Source: Panacagrimonas sp046594215
Lineage (GTDB): Bacteria; Pseudomonadota; Gammaproteobacteria; Nevskiales; Nevskiaceae
NCBI GenBank assembly: GCA_046594215.1
Contig: JBKJPX010000048.1
Span: forward strand, 12,665-76,664
Direction: 5' to 3'
DNA length: 64,000 nucleotides
The position numbers and the translations under genes are program-made. Position 1 is the first letter of the stretch. Every line of letters starts with the position of its first letter. The notes under the pieces are model-generated. The model saw only the letters and a list, made by a program, of their open reading frames with translations. It was not told where the DNA came from and searched no databases. Shown piece after piece: positions 24,974 through 33,617 of the stretch.

Positions 24974-25744
24974 CTAGAGCGCGTAAGTCTGCTCGAGGTG
25001 GCGAAGGATGTCGCTCGATTCGTACATCGCGGTGCCGGTGTTCGGGTCGACGAGGTAGGGCACCTGCAAGCGTCCCGTCAGCTGCTGCATGCGGATGCGG
25101 TTGACACTGGTCAGCGGCGCCTCGGGAAAGAATTTCTTGCGCACTCTCGGCGGGCCCATCTCCTCCCAGCGCGACTTGGCGAAGTTGCGCAGCCGGTACG
25201 GCAGTTCGAGTTCGGTCATGAGTTCGCGCACCGGTCGCGAGTACGGACTGGCCTCGAAGCTGTAGAGCTCGAGCGGCTGTTCGGGCGCCCGCGAGGGCCG
25301 CGCGCGCATGCCGCGGATGCGGCCGACGGCGCGCGACAGCGTGGCGGCATAACTGGCCGCGATGCCGAGCTGAAGCCCGAGTCCGCGCGACGCCGGTCGC
25401 CCGTTACCGTACGCAAGGCGCAGGTGATCGACGATGTCGGCCGATTCGTACAGCTTGTCGCCCGTGTTCGGATCTACGAGAAAGGGGAACTGCTGTTTGC
25501 CGCCGAGCTCCTGCACGCGTGGTCGGAAGCGCGTGCCGCTGGCCGGGCAGGGGTAGATCATCGCGTCGATGTCGAGCTCGCTGAGCACCTCGCGCACGAG
25601 GCGGCAGTAGGGACTGGCCTCGATGTCGTAGAGCTCGAGCAATTTCTCGGGCTGTCGCGACGCGGGTTTGAACGAGGCGGCGCCGCGCCAGCCACGGCAG
25701 GAGCTGGCGATCAGCGAGGTCGTGAGGTCGAAAGCGGAGGCCAT
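24974..25744 (-). CDS. Tandem thioredoxin-fold GST N-terminal domain protein
   Basis: This 256-residue protein has two copies of a GST N-terminal (thioredoxin-fold) domain and no GST helical C-terminal domain. The first starts LLELYDIEASPYCRLVREVL (about residue 36), the second PLELYSFEASPYSRPVRELM. Both have the VPYLVDPNTG/FPFLVDPNTG cis-proline segment and YESADIV/YESSDIL glutathione-binding helix. The first copy keeps a cysteine at the active site (SPYC); the second has serine (SPYS). The organisation resembles chloroplast-type double-domain GST-like proteins. The catalytic role is unproven. The ATG at 25744 is chosen, and an earlier in-frame ATG at 25775 also lacks a clear ribosome site. 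Confidence 0.75.
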   Translation of the reverse strand: MASAFDLTTSLIASSCRGWRGAASFKPASRQPEKLLELYDIEASPYCRLVREVLSELDIDAMIYPCPASGTRFRPRVQELGGKQQFPFLVDPNTGDKLYESADIVDHLRLAYGNGRPASRGLGLQLGIAASYAATLSRAVGRIRGMRARPSRAPEQPLELYSFEASPYSRPVRELMTELELPYRLRNFAKSRWEEMGPPRVRKKFFPEAPLTSVNRIRMQQLTGRLQVPYLVDPNTGTAMYESSDILRHLEQTYAL

Positions 25745-25874
25745 GCGTCGATGGATTCGGGAACGGGCCGCCATTGTGGCGCAGGCCGGCTCGCGTAGCC
25801 GGGACGACGACCGCGAGCTTCCCAGCACATCGGACAACGACCCCGACCTCGTCCGGGCTTCGGGGGCCGCTCGA

Positions 25875-27485
25875 TCAGACCGGGTTGGCGGCTGGCGCGG
25901 GCGACGTCGGAACCATCGTCGGCGGGTCTGCCGGCAGCGCGTTCACGCGCTCCGTCAGCAGCTGTCGGCAGCTCGCGCACGCGCTGCGCGCGACGAGATC
26001 CGCGAGGCGCTGGCGCTTGCCCGCGTTGTCTTCGCTGCCGTCGAGGATGTTTCCGACCGCCCGCTCGTACACGGGCTTGAGCAGTGCTTCGAGCTGCGCC
26101 TCCAGGCTGTTGAGCGGCTCCAGGCTGTCGGCGTCCAGCGAGCGCAGCTCGCCGGCCGACATGAGCTGGCGCAGGCGGGTGAGCTCGCGCTCGGCGTCGC
26201 GCAAGGCGGGGGCCTCGGGGTCGGCGGTGCCGGCCAGCGCAGTGGCCCAGGAGGGATAGGACTGCGAGCGCACGAACAAGCCGATGGCCTGGTCCCAGAC
26301 CGCCGCGTACTGCGACTGGCCACGCGAGGCGGTGGTGCGGATACAGGCCTCGGTCTGCTGCGCGCTGCTGCGGTAATGCTCGACCCAGTACGCGTCGTTT
26401 GGCGTCGGCAGCGCGGCTGCTTGTTGCGCGAACTGCAGCAGCCGCCCGCCGCGACGCCAGGACGGTGCCTCGCTGTTCGCGCGCCGCACCATCAGCAACA
26501 GTTCGCCGCGAGCCAGCAGGTGGCGCTCGTACTCGGCCTGGCGTTTGGCGAGTTGGCCGGAGGCGAGCAGGGCGCGGTAGTCGGCCCAGACGCGGTCGTC
26601 CGCTTCGCATGACACTGCGCTACCGATGAAATCCTTGACCGATCGGTAGTCGACGACATTCAGTTCGAAGCGCACGTAGGCCTCCGCCGGAATCCAAGGC
26701 TTGCCTTTGGCGTCGCACAGGCCGCTCGGGGACTGGCCGCGCTCGCAACGACGCAGGTTGGGGGCAGGCGCCTCGAATTCGACACCCGTGGAGTTGAGCA
26801 TCACCACGAACTGCCGCCCGTTGAGCGCGGCCACGCCCTCGTCGGAACGCAGCCCGAGCAGCGTCTTCTCTTCCCACGGCTTCTTTTCGGTCTTGATCTC
26901 CTCGCTGAGCATTTCGCCGAGCTTGGAGCTCAGGCCTCCCACGACCTGCCCACCGGGGACGAAGCCCATGCCGAACTTCAGCACCGGTTCGCCGGTCGCT
27001 ATCTCGAGCAGGTTGGTCACCCACTTCGCCTTGTCCTTGGGCACGCCGCGTACGACGATCTGCAGGTGCGGGGATTTCGAGAGCGACTCCGGGTCTACGA
27101 GCAGGCCTTCGGTCAGCAGCGCGTTGTCGACGATCGCGCTCACGGTCTTGCCTTCCTGCACGTCGTACAGGAGCACCGGGATCTCGGGCTCGGCGTCCGA
27201 GGCAAAACTCGCCACCGTGCCCTTTCCGAACTTTGCGGAGATCAGCAGCATCGCGGGCCGCTGCGATTCCGGCCCGAAATCGAGCGCGCGGCCGTTGGTG
27301 TCGAGGTTGGAACTCACGAACACGCGCAGGTAGCCGTCGACGTACTTGGACGGATCGGGCGCCACCACGTCAGCATCGACCGAGGTCGCGACGGGTTTGA
27401 CGAACCGCCCGCCGCCGTTGCAGCCGGCCAGCAGCGCAGTGAACAGGAGCAGTGTGAGAAGGGTGTTGCGGAGAATCAGGGGCAT
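25875..27485 (-). CDS. Large predicted outer-membrane lipoprotein, unknown function
   Basis: This 536-residue protein has a lipoprotein signal, RNTLLTLLLFTALLAGC, with the lipobox cysteine at about residue 22. The mature part has a beta-rich N-terminal half (KYVDGYLRVFVSS, IPVLLYDVQEGKTV, IVVRGVPKDKAKW) and a helical, charged C-terminal half rich in Glu, Arg and Leu. No enzyme motif is visible. A pair of cysteines near the end (SACASCRQL) could form a disulphide. Unrecognised. It stands alone between the GST-like gene (130 bases) and ycgL (71 bases), on the same strand as both. Confidence 0.6.
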   Translation of the reverse strand: MPLILRNTLLTLLLFTALLAGCNGGGRFVKPVATSVDADVVAPDPSKYVDGYLRVFVSSNLDTNGRALDFGPESQRPAMLLISAKFGKGTVASFASDAEPEIPVLLYDVQEGKTVSAIVDNALLTEGLLVDPESLSKSPHLQIVVRGVPKDKAKWVTNLLEIATGEPVLKFGMGFVPGGQVVGGLSSKLGEMLSEEIKTEKKPWEEKTLLGLRSDEGVAALNGRQFVVMLNSTGVEFEAPAPNLRRCERGQSPSGLCDAKGKPWIPAEAYVRFELNVVDYRSVKDFIGSAVSCEADDRVWADYRALLASGQLAKRQAEYERHLLARGELLLMVRRANSEAPSWRRGGRLLQFAQQAAALPTPNDAYWVEHYRSSAQQTEACIRTTASRGQSQYAAVWDQAIGLFVRSQSYPSWATALAGTADPEAPALRDAERELTRLRQLMSAGELRSLDADSLEPLNSLEAQLEALLKPVYERAVGNILDGSEDNAGKRQRLADLVARSACASCRQLLTERVNALPADPPTMVPTSPAPAANPV

Positions 27486-27556
27486 CGTGCGCACGAGGTG
27501 ATTACAGAAAGCTGCGACAGCATGCGCCGCGCAAGGTTTCGCCGGCTGAACGCAGG

Positions 27557-27820
27557 CTAGTCTCCGAAATGCAGGTTGACGTGGATCAGGCCATTCGGGG
27601 GGAGCTGCAGATACCAGCCCTTCGATTTCAGGTCGGCCATGACCTTCGCGACGTCGACGCGCGCGAGGCGACGCTCCGGACCCAGCTCGAGGTGCATCAC
27701 CGCGTGCATGCGGGCCGTGCGCTTCTGCAGCTCCGGCGGCAGGCAGCCCAGGTCGAGGCCCTCGCGCACGTATACGTATGTGCCGTCCTCGCTGCCTACC
27801 CGGTACACCGTGCACTTCAT
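27557..27820 (-). CDS. ycgL: YcgL-domain protein
   Basis: This 87-residue protein matches the gammaproteobacterial YcgL family: MKCTVYRVGSEDGTYVYV at the start, then LPPELQKR, LDVAKVMADLKSKGWYLQLPP. YcgL proteins are small soluble proteins of unknown biochemical role. Here the ATG overlaps the stop codon of the upstream ion-transport-like gene (ATGA), so the two are translationally coupled. That is not the usual rnd-ycgL arrangement. Its presence supports a gammaproteobacterial host. Confidence 0.8.
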   Translation of the reverse strand: MKCTVYRVGSEDGTYVYVREGLDLGCLPPELQKRTARMHAVMHLELGPERRLARVDVAKVMADLKSKGWYLQLPPNGLIHVNLHFGD

Positions 27821-28590
27821 CCGTTTCGCTCCGCCGCGTTGGCCTCCACCGAGGCGCGGATCTGCTGCAGGTTCTCGCGCAGCACGTCGGCAATCAGCTC
27901 GTCGGTGCGCGCATCCAGCAGCACCTGCTCGACCACGCGCAAGGCGAGGTCGATGAAGGTCTCGCTGATGTCCTTGGCGAACGGCAGCTTCGACAGCCGC
28001 CCGGTCTGCGGATCGTTGCGCAGCTTCTCCGCGATCATCGCGCGCAGCTGCGGCTGGTTTTCCTCGAGCGCCCGCGCGATGTTGCGCGCGTACTGGCCCT
28101 TGGCGAGCACCTGGCTGACCTCGTCGAGCACGGCGACGGTGACCGCGCCGCTGATGGACTCGACGATCGCGTTCTTGAAGCGGTTGACGAGCCGGTAGGT
28201 GAATTCCTCTCCGACCGCCCGATCGGCCGCGCGCCCGAAGCGCGACAGCAGCAGCACGATGCGCACGAGGCGAAAGAGTCTCAGGCCGCGCAGGGCCGGG
28301 TGCTGCAGGGGAATCATGCCCAGAACGTCGTACCAGTTGCGCTTGACGTACTCGAGCGACCAGCCGGCCTGGTGCCAGCGCCAGCAGAACTCGGTGGCGA
28401 AGATCGCGCAGATCGCGTAATCGGCGGCGAAGATCAGGCGCGCGGCGTCCGCACCGACCTTGCCGAACATTTCCCAGGCCAGCAGCGCCACCGAGATCAG
28501 CGCCAGCGCCAGCATCAGCCAGTCGAGCGGCCCGACGCGGCGTGCGGCGTCGGCCATTTCCAGGTGCAAGGCTTGTTCGGGGCGGCTCAT
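27817..28590 (-). CDS. Ion-transport / voltage-sensor-like membrane protein without visible pore
   Basis: This 257-residue protein has four hydrophobic segments in its first half. The fourth, LRGLRLFRLVRIVLLLSRFGR, has arginines every third residue, the signature of a voltage-sensor S4. No pore loop or filter follows. Instead there is an amphipathic helical C terminus of about 130 residues (ALEENQPQLRAMIAEKL, DELIADVLRENLQQIRASVEAN) with coiled-coil-like character. It therefore looks like a stand-alone voltage-sensor domain with a cytoplasmic tail, as in Hv1-type or sensor-only families. It is coupled to ycgL by a 4-base overlap. Function is inferred. Confidence 0.7.
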   Translation of the reverse strand: MSRPEQALHLEMADAARRVGPLDWLMLALALISVALLAWEMFGKVGADAARLIFAADYAICAIFATEFCWRWHQAGWSLEYVKRNWYDVLGMIPLQHPALRGLRLFRLVRIVLLLSRFGRAADRAVGEEFTYRLVNRFKNAIVESISGAVTVAVLDEVSQVLAKGQYARNIARALEENQPQLRAMIAEKLRNDPQTGRLSKLPFAKDISETFIDLALRVVEQVLLDARTDELIADVLRENLQQIRASVEANAAERNG

Positions 28591-28667
28591 CGCGCGACGC
28601 TACGCAGGCGCCGCACCGAGGGTCAAGCGCGGTGCGCGGCGCGCCGGGCCATGGAGGGCCCTCGCCA

Positions 28668-28958
28668 ATGGACGCAACACGCGCAATCAGGAGCTTGAAA
28701 GTGGCGCTGCTCGCGGGGGGCGTGCTGCTGGCCGGCTGCTCGCGCGTCACCACCGAGAACTACGCCAAGGTCGAAGTGGGCATGCCACGTACCGAGGTGT
28801 ACGGAATCCTGGGTCGCCCTGACGAAGTCTCGGGCGGCGCGCTCGGACCGCTGAGCATCTCCAATGAAACCTGGAAGGGACGCAACCAGACCATCAACAT
28901 CACTTTCGGCGGCGACCACGTCGCGCTCAAGGCGATCGGGCAGAACGCATCGAATTGA
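28668..28958 (+). CDS. SmpA/OmlA-like small lipoprotein
   Basis: This 96-residue protein has a lipobox signal, LKVALLAGGVLLAGC. Its mature domain, ENYAKVEVGMPRTEVYGILGRPDEVSG then ISNETWKGRNQTINITFGGDHV, has the VGM-x-x-x-EV-x-x-x-LG-x-P pattern of the SmpA/OmlA (DUF3862) fold. Members sit in the outer membrane inner leaflet; BamE is the best-known relative. The ATG at 28668 is preceded by GGAGGGCCC. It is divergent from the voltage-sensor-like gene and 89 bases upstream of the NUDIX fusion gene. Confidence 0.75.
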   Translation: MDATRAIRSLKVALLAGGVLLAGCSRVTTENYAKVEVGMPRTEVYGILGRPDEVSGGALGPLSISNETWKGRNQTINITFGGDHVALKAIGQNASN

Positions 28959-29047
28959 GCGAGTCCCGGGGCGTCTAGGTAGTCGCATCCATCGCGGGGG
29001 CCCGTCCGCGCGCCTACACTGCCAATCCATCTTCCGTGCGGGCTTTC

Positions 29048-30403
29048 ATGATCGAGTCCCCGATTCGCGAAGCGGTCACCGCCGTGCTGCACCACGGCGA
29101 CGAGATCCTGATGGTGCGGCGGCATCCGGCGCTGGCATCGTTCCCGGGCTACTGGGCGTTTCCAGGTGGCAAAGTGGACGGGGCCGATTCCGACGCGCCG
29201 GTTCGCACTGCCGCATGGTCTACCGCCATTGAGCCGCGCCTGATCGAAGCCCTGGCGCGCGAACTGCGTGAAGAGATCGGTTTCGACCTGGACGCCGCTT
29301 TCGAGCTGGGCGAGGTCGAGTCGGTTCACCTGTTCGGCAACGCGCTGACGCCGCCGATCCTGCCGGTGCGATTCAATACCCTGTTCTACCGCATCCATCT
29401 CAAGCACCGGCCTGCGATCACGCTCGACATGGGCGAGGTCGACCAGCTGCGCTGGGCCAAGCCTTCGGACCTGCACGCGGAATACCTCGACGGCCAGCTG
29501 CTGCTCGCGCCGCCGACGTCCGCGGCCGTGGCCTTGTTCGCCGCGGGCGGCGGCATCGAAGCCGGTAACGTCGCGCTCGAGGAATTTCACAAGCACCGGC
29601 TGCCGATCATCCAGGCGGTCCACGGCCTGCGGAAGATCCCGGTGCGCTCGAACACGCTGCCGCCGGCTTTTCACACCAACTGCTTCCTGATCGGCGATGA
29701 AGGATCGAACGTGATCCTGGTCGATCCGTCGCCATGGAACGACGACGAACTGGACGCGCTGTACGAGCGCGTGCGGACCTTCGGCGTCAGCGAGCTTTTC
29801 CTGACGCACCATCATCCGGATCACAACGAGCGCGCAGACGTGCTCGCGCGACGGCTCGGCGTCGGCATTGCGCTCAGCGCGGACACCTCGGCGCGCATCT
29901 CCGAACGCGCGCCGAAATTCTTTGCCGGGATCACGCAGCGCCTGGTCAACGACGGTGACGTCGTGACGCACTGGAAGGGTCGTCCGGTGCGCGCCATCGC
30001 GGTGCCCGGACATGACGAGGGTCAACTCGCGCTGATGTCGGCCGACCGCGCCTGGTGCATCGTTGGCGACCTGATCCAGGGCATCGGCACCGTTGTGATC
30101 CACAAACCGGAAGGCAACATGCGCCGCTACTTCCAGTCGCTGGAGCGCATCATCGAGCTCGATCCGAAGGTGATCCTGCCGTCGCATGGTCTTGCGATGG
30201 GCACGACGTTCCGGCTTCAGGAGACCTTGCGGCATCGCCGCCAGCGCGAAACCTCGGTGCTGGAACTGCACCGCGAGGGACGCTCGACCGACGAAATGCT
30301 GACCGTGATCTACAAGGGCCTGGATCCGCGTCTGCTGCCATTCGCGCGCGACACCATCGAGTCACACCTCGAAAAGCTGCGTGAAGAAGGGGCCCTGGCC
30401 TAG
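29048..30403 (+). CDS. NUDIX hydrolase fused to a metallo-beta-lactamase-fold hydrolase
   Basis: This 451-residue protein is a two-domain fusion. The N-terminal NUDIX domain (about 1-185) has GGKVD and ALARELREEIGF, with about 25 residues inserted between the opening glycine and the REEIG part of the NUDIX box. The C-terminal domain (about 200-400) is a metallo-beta-lactamase fold with the metal motif THHHPDH (H-x-H-x-D-H), then PGHDEGQLA, VGDLIQGIGT and PSHG ligand segments. It ends in a helical tail as in LACTB2-like enzymes. NUDIX domains cleave nucleoside-diphosphate-linked compounds, including CoA. The combined substrate is unknown. The start at 29048 is chosen; a GTG at 29036 is possible. 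Confidence 0.85.
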   Translation: MIESPIREAVTAVLHHGDEILMVRRHPALASFPGYWAFPGGKVDGADSDAPVRTAAWSTAIEPRLIEALARELREEIGFDLDAAFELGEVESVHLFGNALTPPILPVRFNTLFYRIHLKHRPAITLDMGEVDQLRWAKPSDLHAEYLDGQLLLAPPTSAAVALFAAGGGIEAGNVALEEFHKHRLPIIQAVHGLRKIPVRSNTLPPAFHTNCFLIGDEGSNVILVDPSPWNDDELDALYERVRTFGVSELFLTHHHPDHNERADVLARRLGVGIALSADTSARISERAPKFFAGITQRLVNDGDVVTHWKGRPVRAIAVPGHDEGQLALMSADRAWCIVGDLIQGIGTVVIHKPEGNMRRYFQSLERIIELDPKVILPSHGLAMGTTFRLQETLRHRRQRETSVLELHREGRSTDEMLTVIYKGLDPRLLPFARDTIESHLEKLREEGALA

Positions 30404-30441
30404 CTCGACGTCGCCCGGGCGAGGCTCGGCTGCAACGACCG

Positions 30442-31170
30442 CTAATTCTTGAGCACCATCTTGAGCTGCTCGTCGCCGTCCTTGGTCTGCTGCACGCGCA
30501 CGGCCATGTAGTTGCGCGCTGGCGCCAGCCAGAACACGGTGGTCTTCTTCTTGTCGTTCACGCGCTCCACGCGCACGGTGTCGAAGTTGCCCGCCGGCGT
30601 CTGCACCTGCTCGCGCGCCACGATGCGGAAGCGATAGACCTTCGCGCGCTCGCCCTCGACTTTGGTGACGGCGAACTCCTCGGGGCCCGGCTTGCCCGCG
30701 CGGCTCACGACCCAGTTCTGGATGGCGATCTGCATCGCGAGGCGATCGATCATGCCGGTCTCGAGCGGACGCATCTCGCCCGCGCTCGAGCGCACGACGC
30801 CGTCTTCCCAGTTGAAGCGCAGGCTGAAGTTGTCTTCCTTCTTGTCGGCGCGCTGGAAGTCGAAACTCTGCGAGAGGACCTTGCCATCGGCCATGCAGAA
30901 ATCGGAACGCTCCGAGACCTCGCCGATGAACAGGCGCGCGAGCGTCGAGGGCTTGGCGTGGTACTGGTAGCGCCAGCAATTCGGATCGTCCTGCCGCGTG
31001 AGCTGGAAGCGCGCCTCGCCCAACGCCATCATCCCGCGCGTCAGCAGGTAGGTGGCGTCGCTCGGGATCGGCGCGGGCGACGCGGCCTGCGACAGCGGGG
31101 CGGCAAGCACGAGCATGAAGCCGGTGAGCAACCGCCGCCAACGGCGGCCCATCGGGCCGGTCCTGATCAT
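30442..31170 (-). CDS. DUF3108 periplasmic protein
   Basis: This 242-residue protein has a signal peptide (RRLLTGFMLVLAAPLSQA) and a beta-rich DUF3108 domain: YLLTRGMMALGEARFQL, SFDFQRADKKEDNFSLRFNW, YRFRIVAREQVQTPAGNFDTVRVERV. This family is commonly encoded next to purN in gammaproteobacteria, as here, and its function is unknown. Its ATG overlaps the purN stop (ATGA). It is convergent with the NUDIX fusion gene. Confidence 0.85.
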   Translation of the reverse strand: MIRTGPMGRRWRRLLTGFMLVLAAPLSQAASPAPIPSDATYLLTRGMMALGEARFQLTRQDDPNCWRYQYHAKPSTLARLFIGEVSERSDFCMADGKVLSQSFDFQRADKKEDNFSLRFNWEDGVVRSSAGEMRPLETGMIDRLAMQIAIQNWVVSRAGKPGPEEFAVTKVEGERAKVYRFRIVAREQVQTPAGNFDTVRVERVNDKKKTTVFWLAPARNYMAVRVQQTKDGDEQLKMVLKN

Positions 31171-31847
31171 CGGAAAGGATCTTCGAGGTCGGACAATTGC
31201 AGCGGCGTCCGGATCGGCACGCCGCGCAGCACGGCCTGCGATCCACGCAGGCACAGCGCCCCGTCGGCCATCCAGGCGACGGCTTGCGGCAGGATTCGGA
31301 TTTCCACTTCGTTCATGACTCGGCTGGCCAGATTCTCGGGAATATCTTGAGGGCGGACGCTGACACGCCCCTGAATGACGGGCGCTCCGCCATCCAGCTC
31401 CCGGGTCACGTAGTGGACCGTCGCGCCGTGTTCGGTTTCACCGGCCTCGAGGGCCCGGCGGTGCGTATCCAGGCCCGGATGGCGAGGCAGCAGCGAGGGA
31501 TGAATGTTGATCATCCGGCCGGCGTAGCGGCGCACGAAGTCGTCGCCGAGCACACGCATGAAGCCCGCCAGCACCACGATATCGGGCTGCAGCGCGTCCA
31601 GGGCCGCGGTGAGGGCTTGGTCGAACGCGGCGCGGCTGGGCCAGTCCTGGTGCGCGATCACTTGCGTGGGGATACCGGCCTCGCGCGCACGGTCGAGGGC
31701 GGGCGCGGCGGCGCGGTTGCTCAGGACGCCGACGATGCCCGGCCCCGGGATACGCCTGGCGATGCAGGCCTCGATCAGCGCCTGCAGGTTGCGACCCTGG
31801 CCGCTGACCAGGACCGCGATGCGAGCGCCAGCGCCCCCGCTAGGCAA
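31167..31847 (-). CDS. purN: Phosphoribosylglycinamide formyltransferase 1
   Basis: This 226-residue enzyme of purine synthesis transfers the formyl group of 10-formyltetrahydrofolate to glycinamide ribonucleotide. It has RIAVLVSGQGRNLQALIEA for the phosphate loop, the catalytic INIHPSLLP motif (Asn-x-His) and HYVTRELDGG with the catalytic Asp. The start is TTG at 31847, inside the last codons of purM, preceded by CAGGACGT. This gives an 8-base overlap and the family's usual N terminus. It is encoded directly after purM. Confidence 0.92.
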   Translation of the reverse strand: MPSGGAGARIAVLVSGQGRNLQALIEACIARRIPGPGIVGVLSNRAAAPALDRAREAGIPTQVIAHQDWPSRAAFDQALTAALDALQPDIVVLAGFMRVLGDDFVRRYAGRMINIHPSLLPRHPGLDTHRRALEAGETEHGATVHYVTRELDGGAPVIQGRVSVRPQDIPENLASRVMNEVEIRILPQAVAWMADGALCLRGSQAVLRGVPIRTPLQLSDLEDPFR

Positions 31848-32871
31848 ACCGGACGTCCTGCTTCCCCTTGATCACTTCGCCTACGACCCAGGGCCTGAGC
31901 TTGGCCTTGCGCAGCCTGGCCAGCGCGACGTCCACCTGCTTGCGCGGAATCACCATCGCGAAGCCGATCCCACAGTTGAACACGCGCCACATTTCTTCCG
32001 GCTCGACCGCGCCCTCGGTCTGAAGCCAGTCGAAGATCGCGGGACGCTTCCAGCTTGAGCTGTCCACCATCGCGCCGAAGCCCTTGGGGAAACAGCGTGT
32101 GAGATTGCCCGTCACGCCGCCACCCGTGATGTGGGCCATGCCGCGCACTTGGATGCCCGATTCGACGAGCTTGAGAACCGGCTTGACATAGATCTGCGTC
32201 GGCGCGAGCAGCGCGTCGCCCAGGGTTCCGGATTCGAAGGGCTGGTCCACGCTGTGGCCGCCCACGGACATGATCTTGCGTACGAGGGAGTAGCCGTTGG
32301 AATGCGGGCCGCTGGAGGGCAGGGCGACGATCACGTCGCCCTTGGCGATCTTCGAGCCGTCGATGATCTTAGACTTCTCGACCACGGCGACGCAGAAGCC
32401 GGCGAGGTCGAAGTCGTCGGCCGTATACAGGCCCGGCATCTCCGCGGTCTCGCCGCCCACGAGCGCGCAGCCCGCCTGCTTGCAGCCTTCGGCGATGCCA
32501 CGGATCACCAGGGCCGCGGTGCGGTTGTCGAGCTTGCCGGTGGCGTAGTAATCGAGGAAGAACAGCGGCTCGGCTCCCGACACCAGCACGTCGTTGGCGC
32601 ACATCGCCACGAGGTCGATGCCCAGCCCTTCGACGCGCCCGGCGTCGATGCCCAGGCGCAGCTTGGTGCCGACGCCGTCGGTGCCGCTGACCAGGATCGG
32701 CGTCTTGTATTTCTTCGGCAGCCCCACGAGCGCGCCGAATCCGCCGACGCCGGCCAGGACCTCGGGACGGCGCGTGGACTTCACGATCTTCTTGATGTCG
32801 TCGACCAGCGCATCGCCAGCCTCGATATCAACGCCGGCGTCTCGGTATGACAGGGATTTGCGTGAACTCAT
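31840..32871 (-). CDS. purM: Phosphoribosylformylglycinamidine cyclo-ligase
   Basis: This 343-residue AIR synthase starts MSSRKSLSYRDAGVDIEAGDALV, the standard PurM N terminus. It has GVGTKLRLG, CANDVLVSGAEPLFFLDYY, LVGGETAEMPG, and LPSSGPHSNGYSLVRK typical of the PurM/PurL ATP-binding fold. It closes formylglycinamidine ribonucleotide to aminoimidazole ribonucleotide with ATP. It is first in the purM-purN-DUF3108 operon and divergent from the DUF2066 gene, with 68 bases between starts. Confidence 0.95.
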   Translation of the reverse strand: MSSRKSLSYRDAGVDIEAGDALVDDIKKIVKSTRRPEVLAGVGGFGALVGLPKKYKTPILVSGTDGVGTKLRLGIDAGRVEGLGIDLVAMCANDVLVSGAEPLFFLDYYATGKLDNRTAALVIRGIAEGCKQAGCALVGGETAEMPGLYTADDFDLAGFCVAVVEKSKIIDGSKIAKGDVIVALPSSGPHSNGYSLVRKIMSVGGHSVDQPFESGTLGDALLAPTQIYVKPVLKLVESGIQVRGMAHITGGGVTGNLTRCFPKGFGAMVDSSSWKRPAIFDWLQTEGAVEPEEMWRVFNCGIGFAMVIPRKQVDVALARLRKAKLRPWVVGEVIKGKQDVRFA

Positions 32872-32939
32872 CGGGGAGCGAAGCAAGGACGTTCGGAAGT
32901 CCCAAGCATTTTACAGACCGCGCCGCGATAATCCCCGTC

Positions 32940-33617
32940 ATGCATCGCTTCTTTTCCCCCGTCGGGTCGCGCCTGCGCCCGTTCATCCTGATGGCCTGGC
33001 TCCTCGCGGCGGCCTGGGCCCCCGTTTCGTCCGCGCAGACCCCGGTGATTGGCGGTTCCGCCGGGGGCGTGCTGGGCGCAAAGACCGTCCCGGGCAATCC
33101 CTACGGCGCGATCGTGCCGGTCGAAGATGAATCGCAGAAGTCGCGCGACAGCGGTATCCGCCTCGCGCTGATCCAGGTTCTCAAGGGCGCGATCGGCCGC
33201 TACGACGAGCGCACTTCGCCGATCCTGGCGCTGGCGCCTCGGCTGGTGCAGCAGTACAGCTTCGTGCGCGACGAAACGGCCGGCACCTTGATGTTCCGCG
33301 CGGTTTTCGACTCGGCCGGCGTCGACGCGGCGCTGCGCTCGCAGGGGCTGCCGGTGTTCGGTGTCAATTCGAGCATCGTCGAGAGCTGGATGGTGCAGGT
33401 CCGCGGGCTGCGCACCACGGCGGACTACTCCAAGGTGCTGCGTCACTTCACGCGCATCAAGGGCGTACGCAGCGTGGACGTCGACGACCTGCGCGACGAC
33501 ACCCTGCGGCTGCGCATGGTGGTCGAGGGCGGCATCGCGCTGGCGGCCGAGCGCGCGGAGAAAAGCGGCGTGATCGGCCGCGACGAGATGGGGAACTATG
33601 TTCTCGCCCGACGCTGA
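32940..33617 (+). CDS. DUF2066 family protein
   Basis: This 225-residue protein has a signal peptide ending WAPVSSAQ. The DUF2066 pattern includes RLALIQVLKGAIGRYDERTSP, LVQQYSFVRDE and TLMFRAVFDSAGVDAALRSQGLPVFG, then a C-terminal LRHFTRIKGVRSVDVDDLRDD. It is a periplasmic protein of unknown role, always near purM in gammaproteobacteria. The gene overlaps perM by 20 bases, so they form an operon with hda. Confidence 0.85.
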   Translation: MHRFFSPVGSRLRPFILMAWLLAAAWAPVSSAQTPVIGGSAGGVLGAKTVPGNPYGAIVPVEDESQKSRDSGIRLALIQVLKGAIGRYDERTSPILALAPRLVQQYSFVRDETAGTLMFRAVFDSAGVDAALRSQGLPVFGVNSSIVESWMVQVRGLRTTADYSKVLRHFTRIKGVRSVDVDDLRDDTLRLRMVVEGGIALAAERAEKSGVIGRDEMGNYVLARR

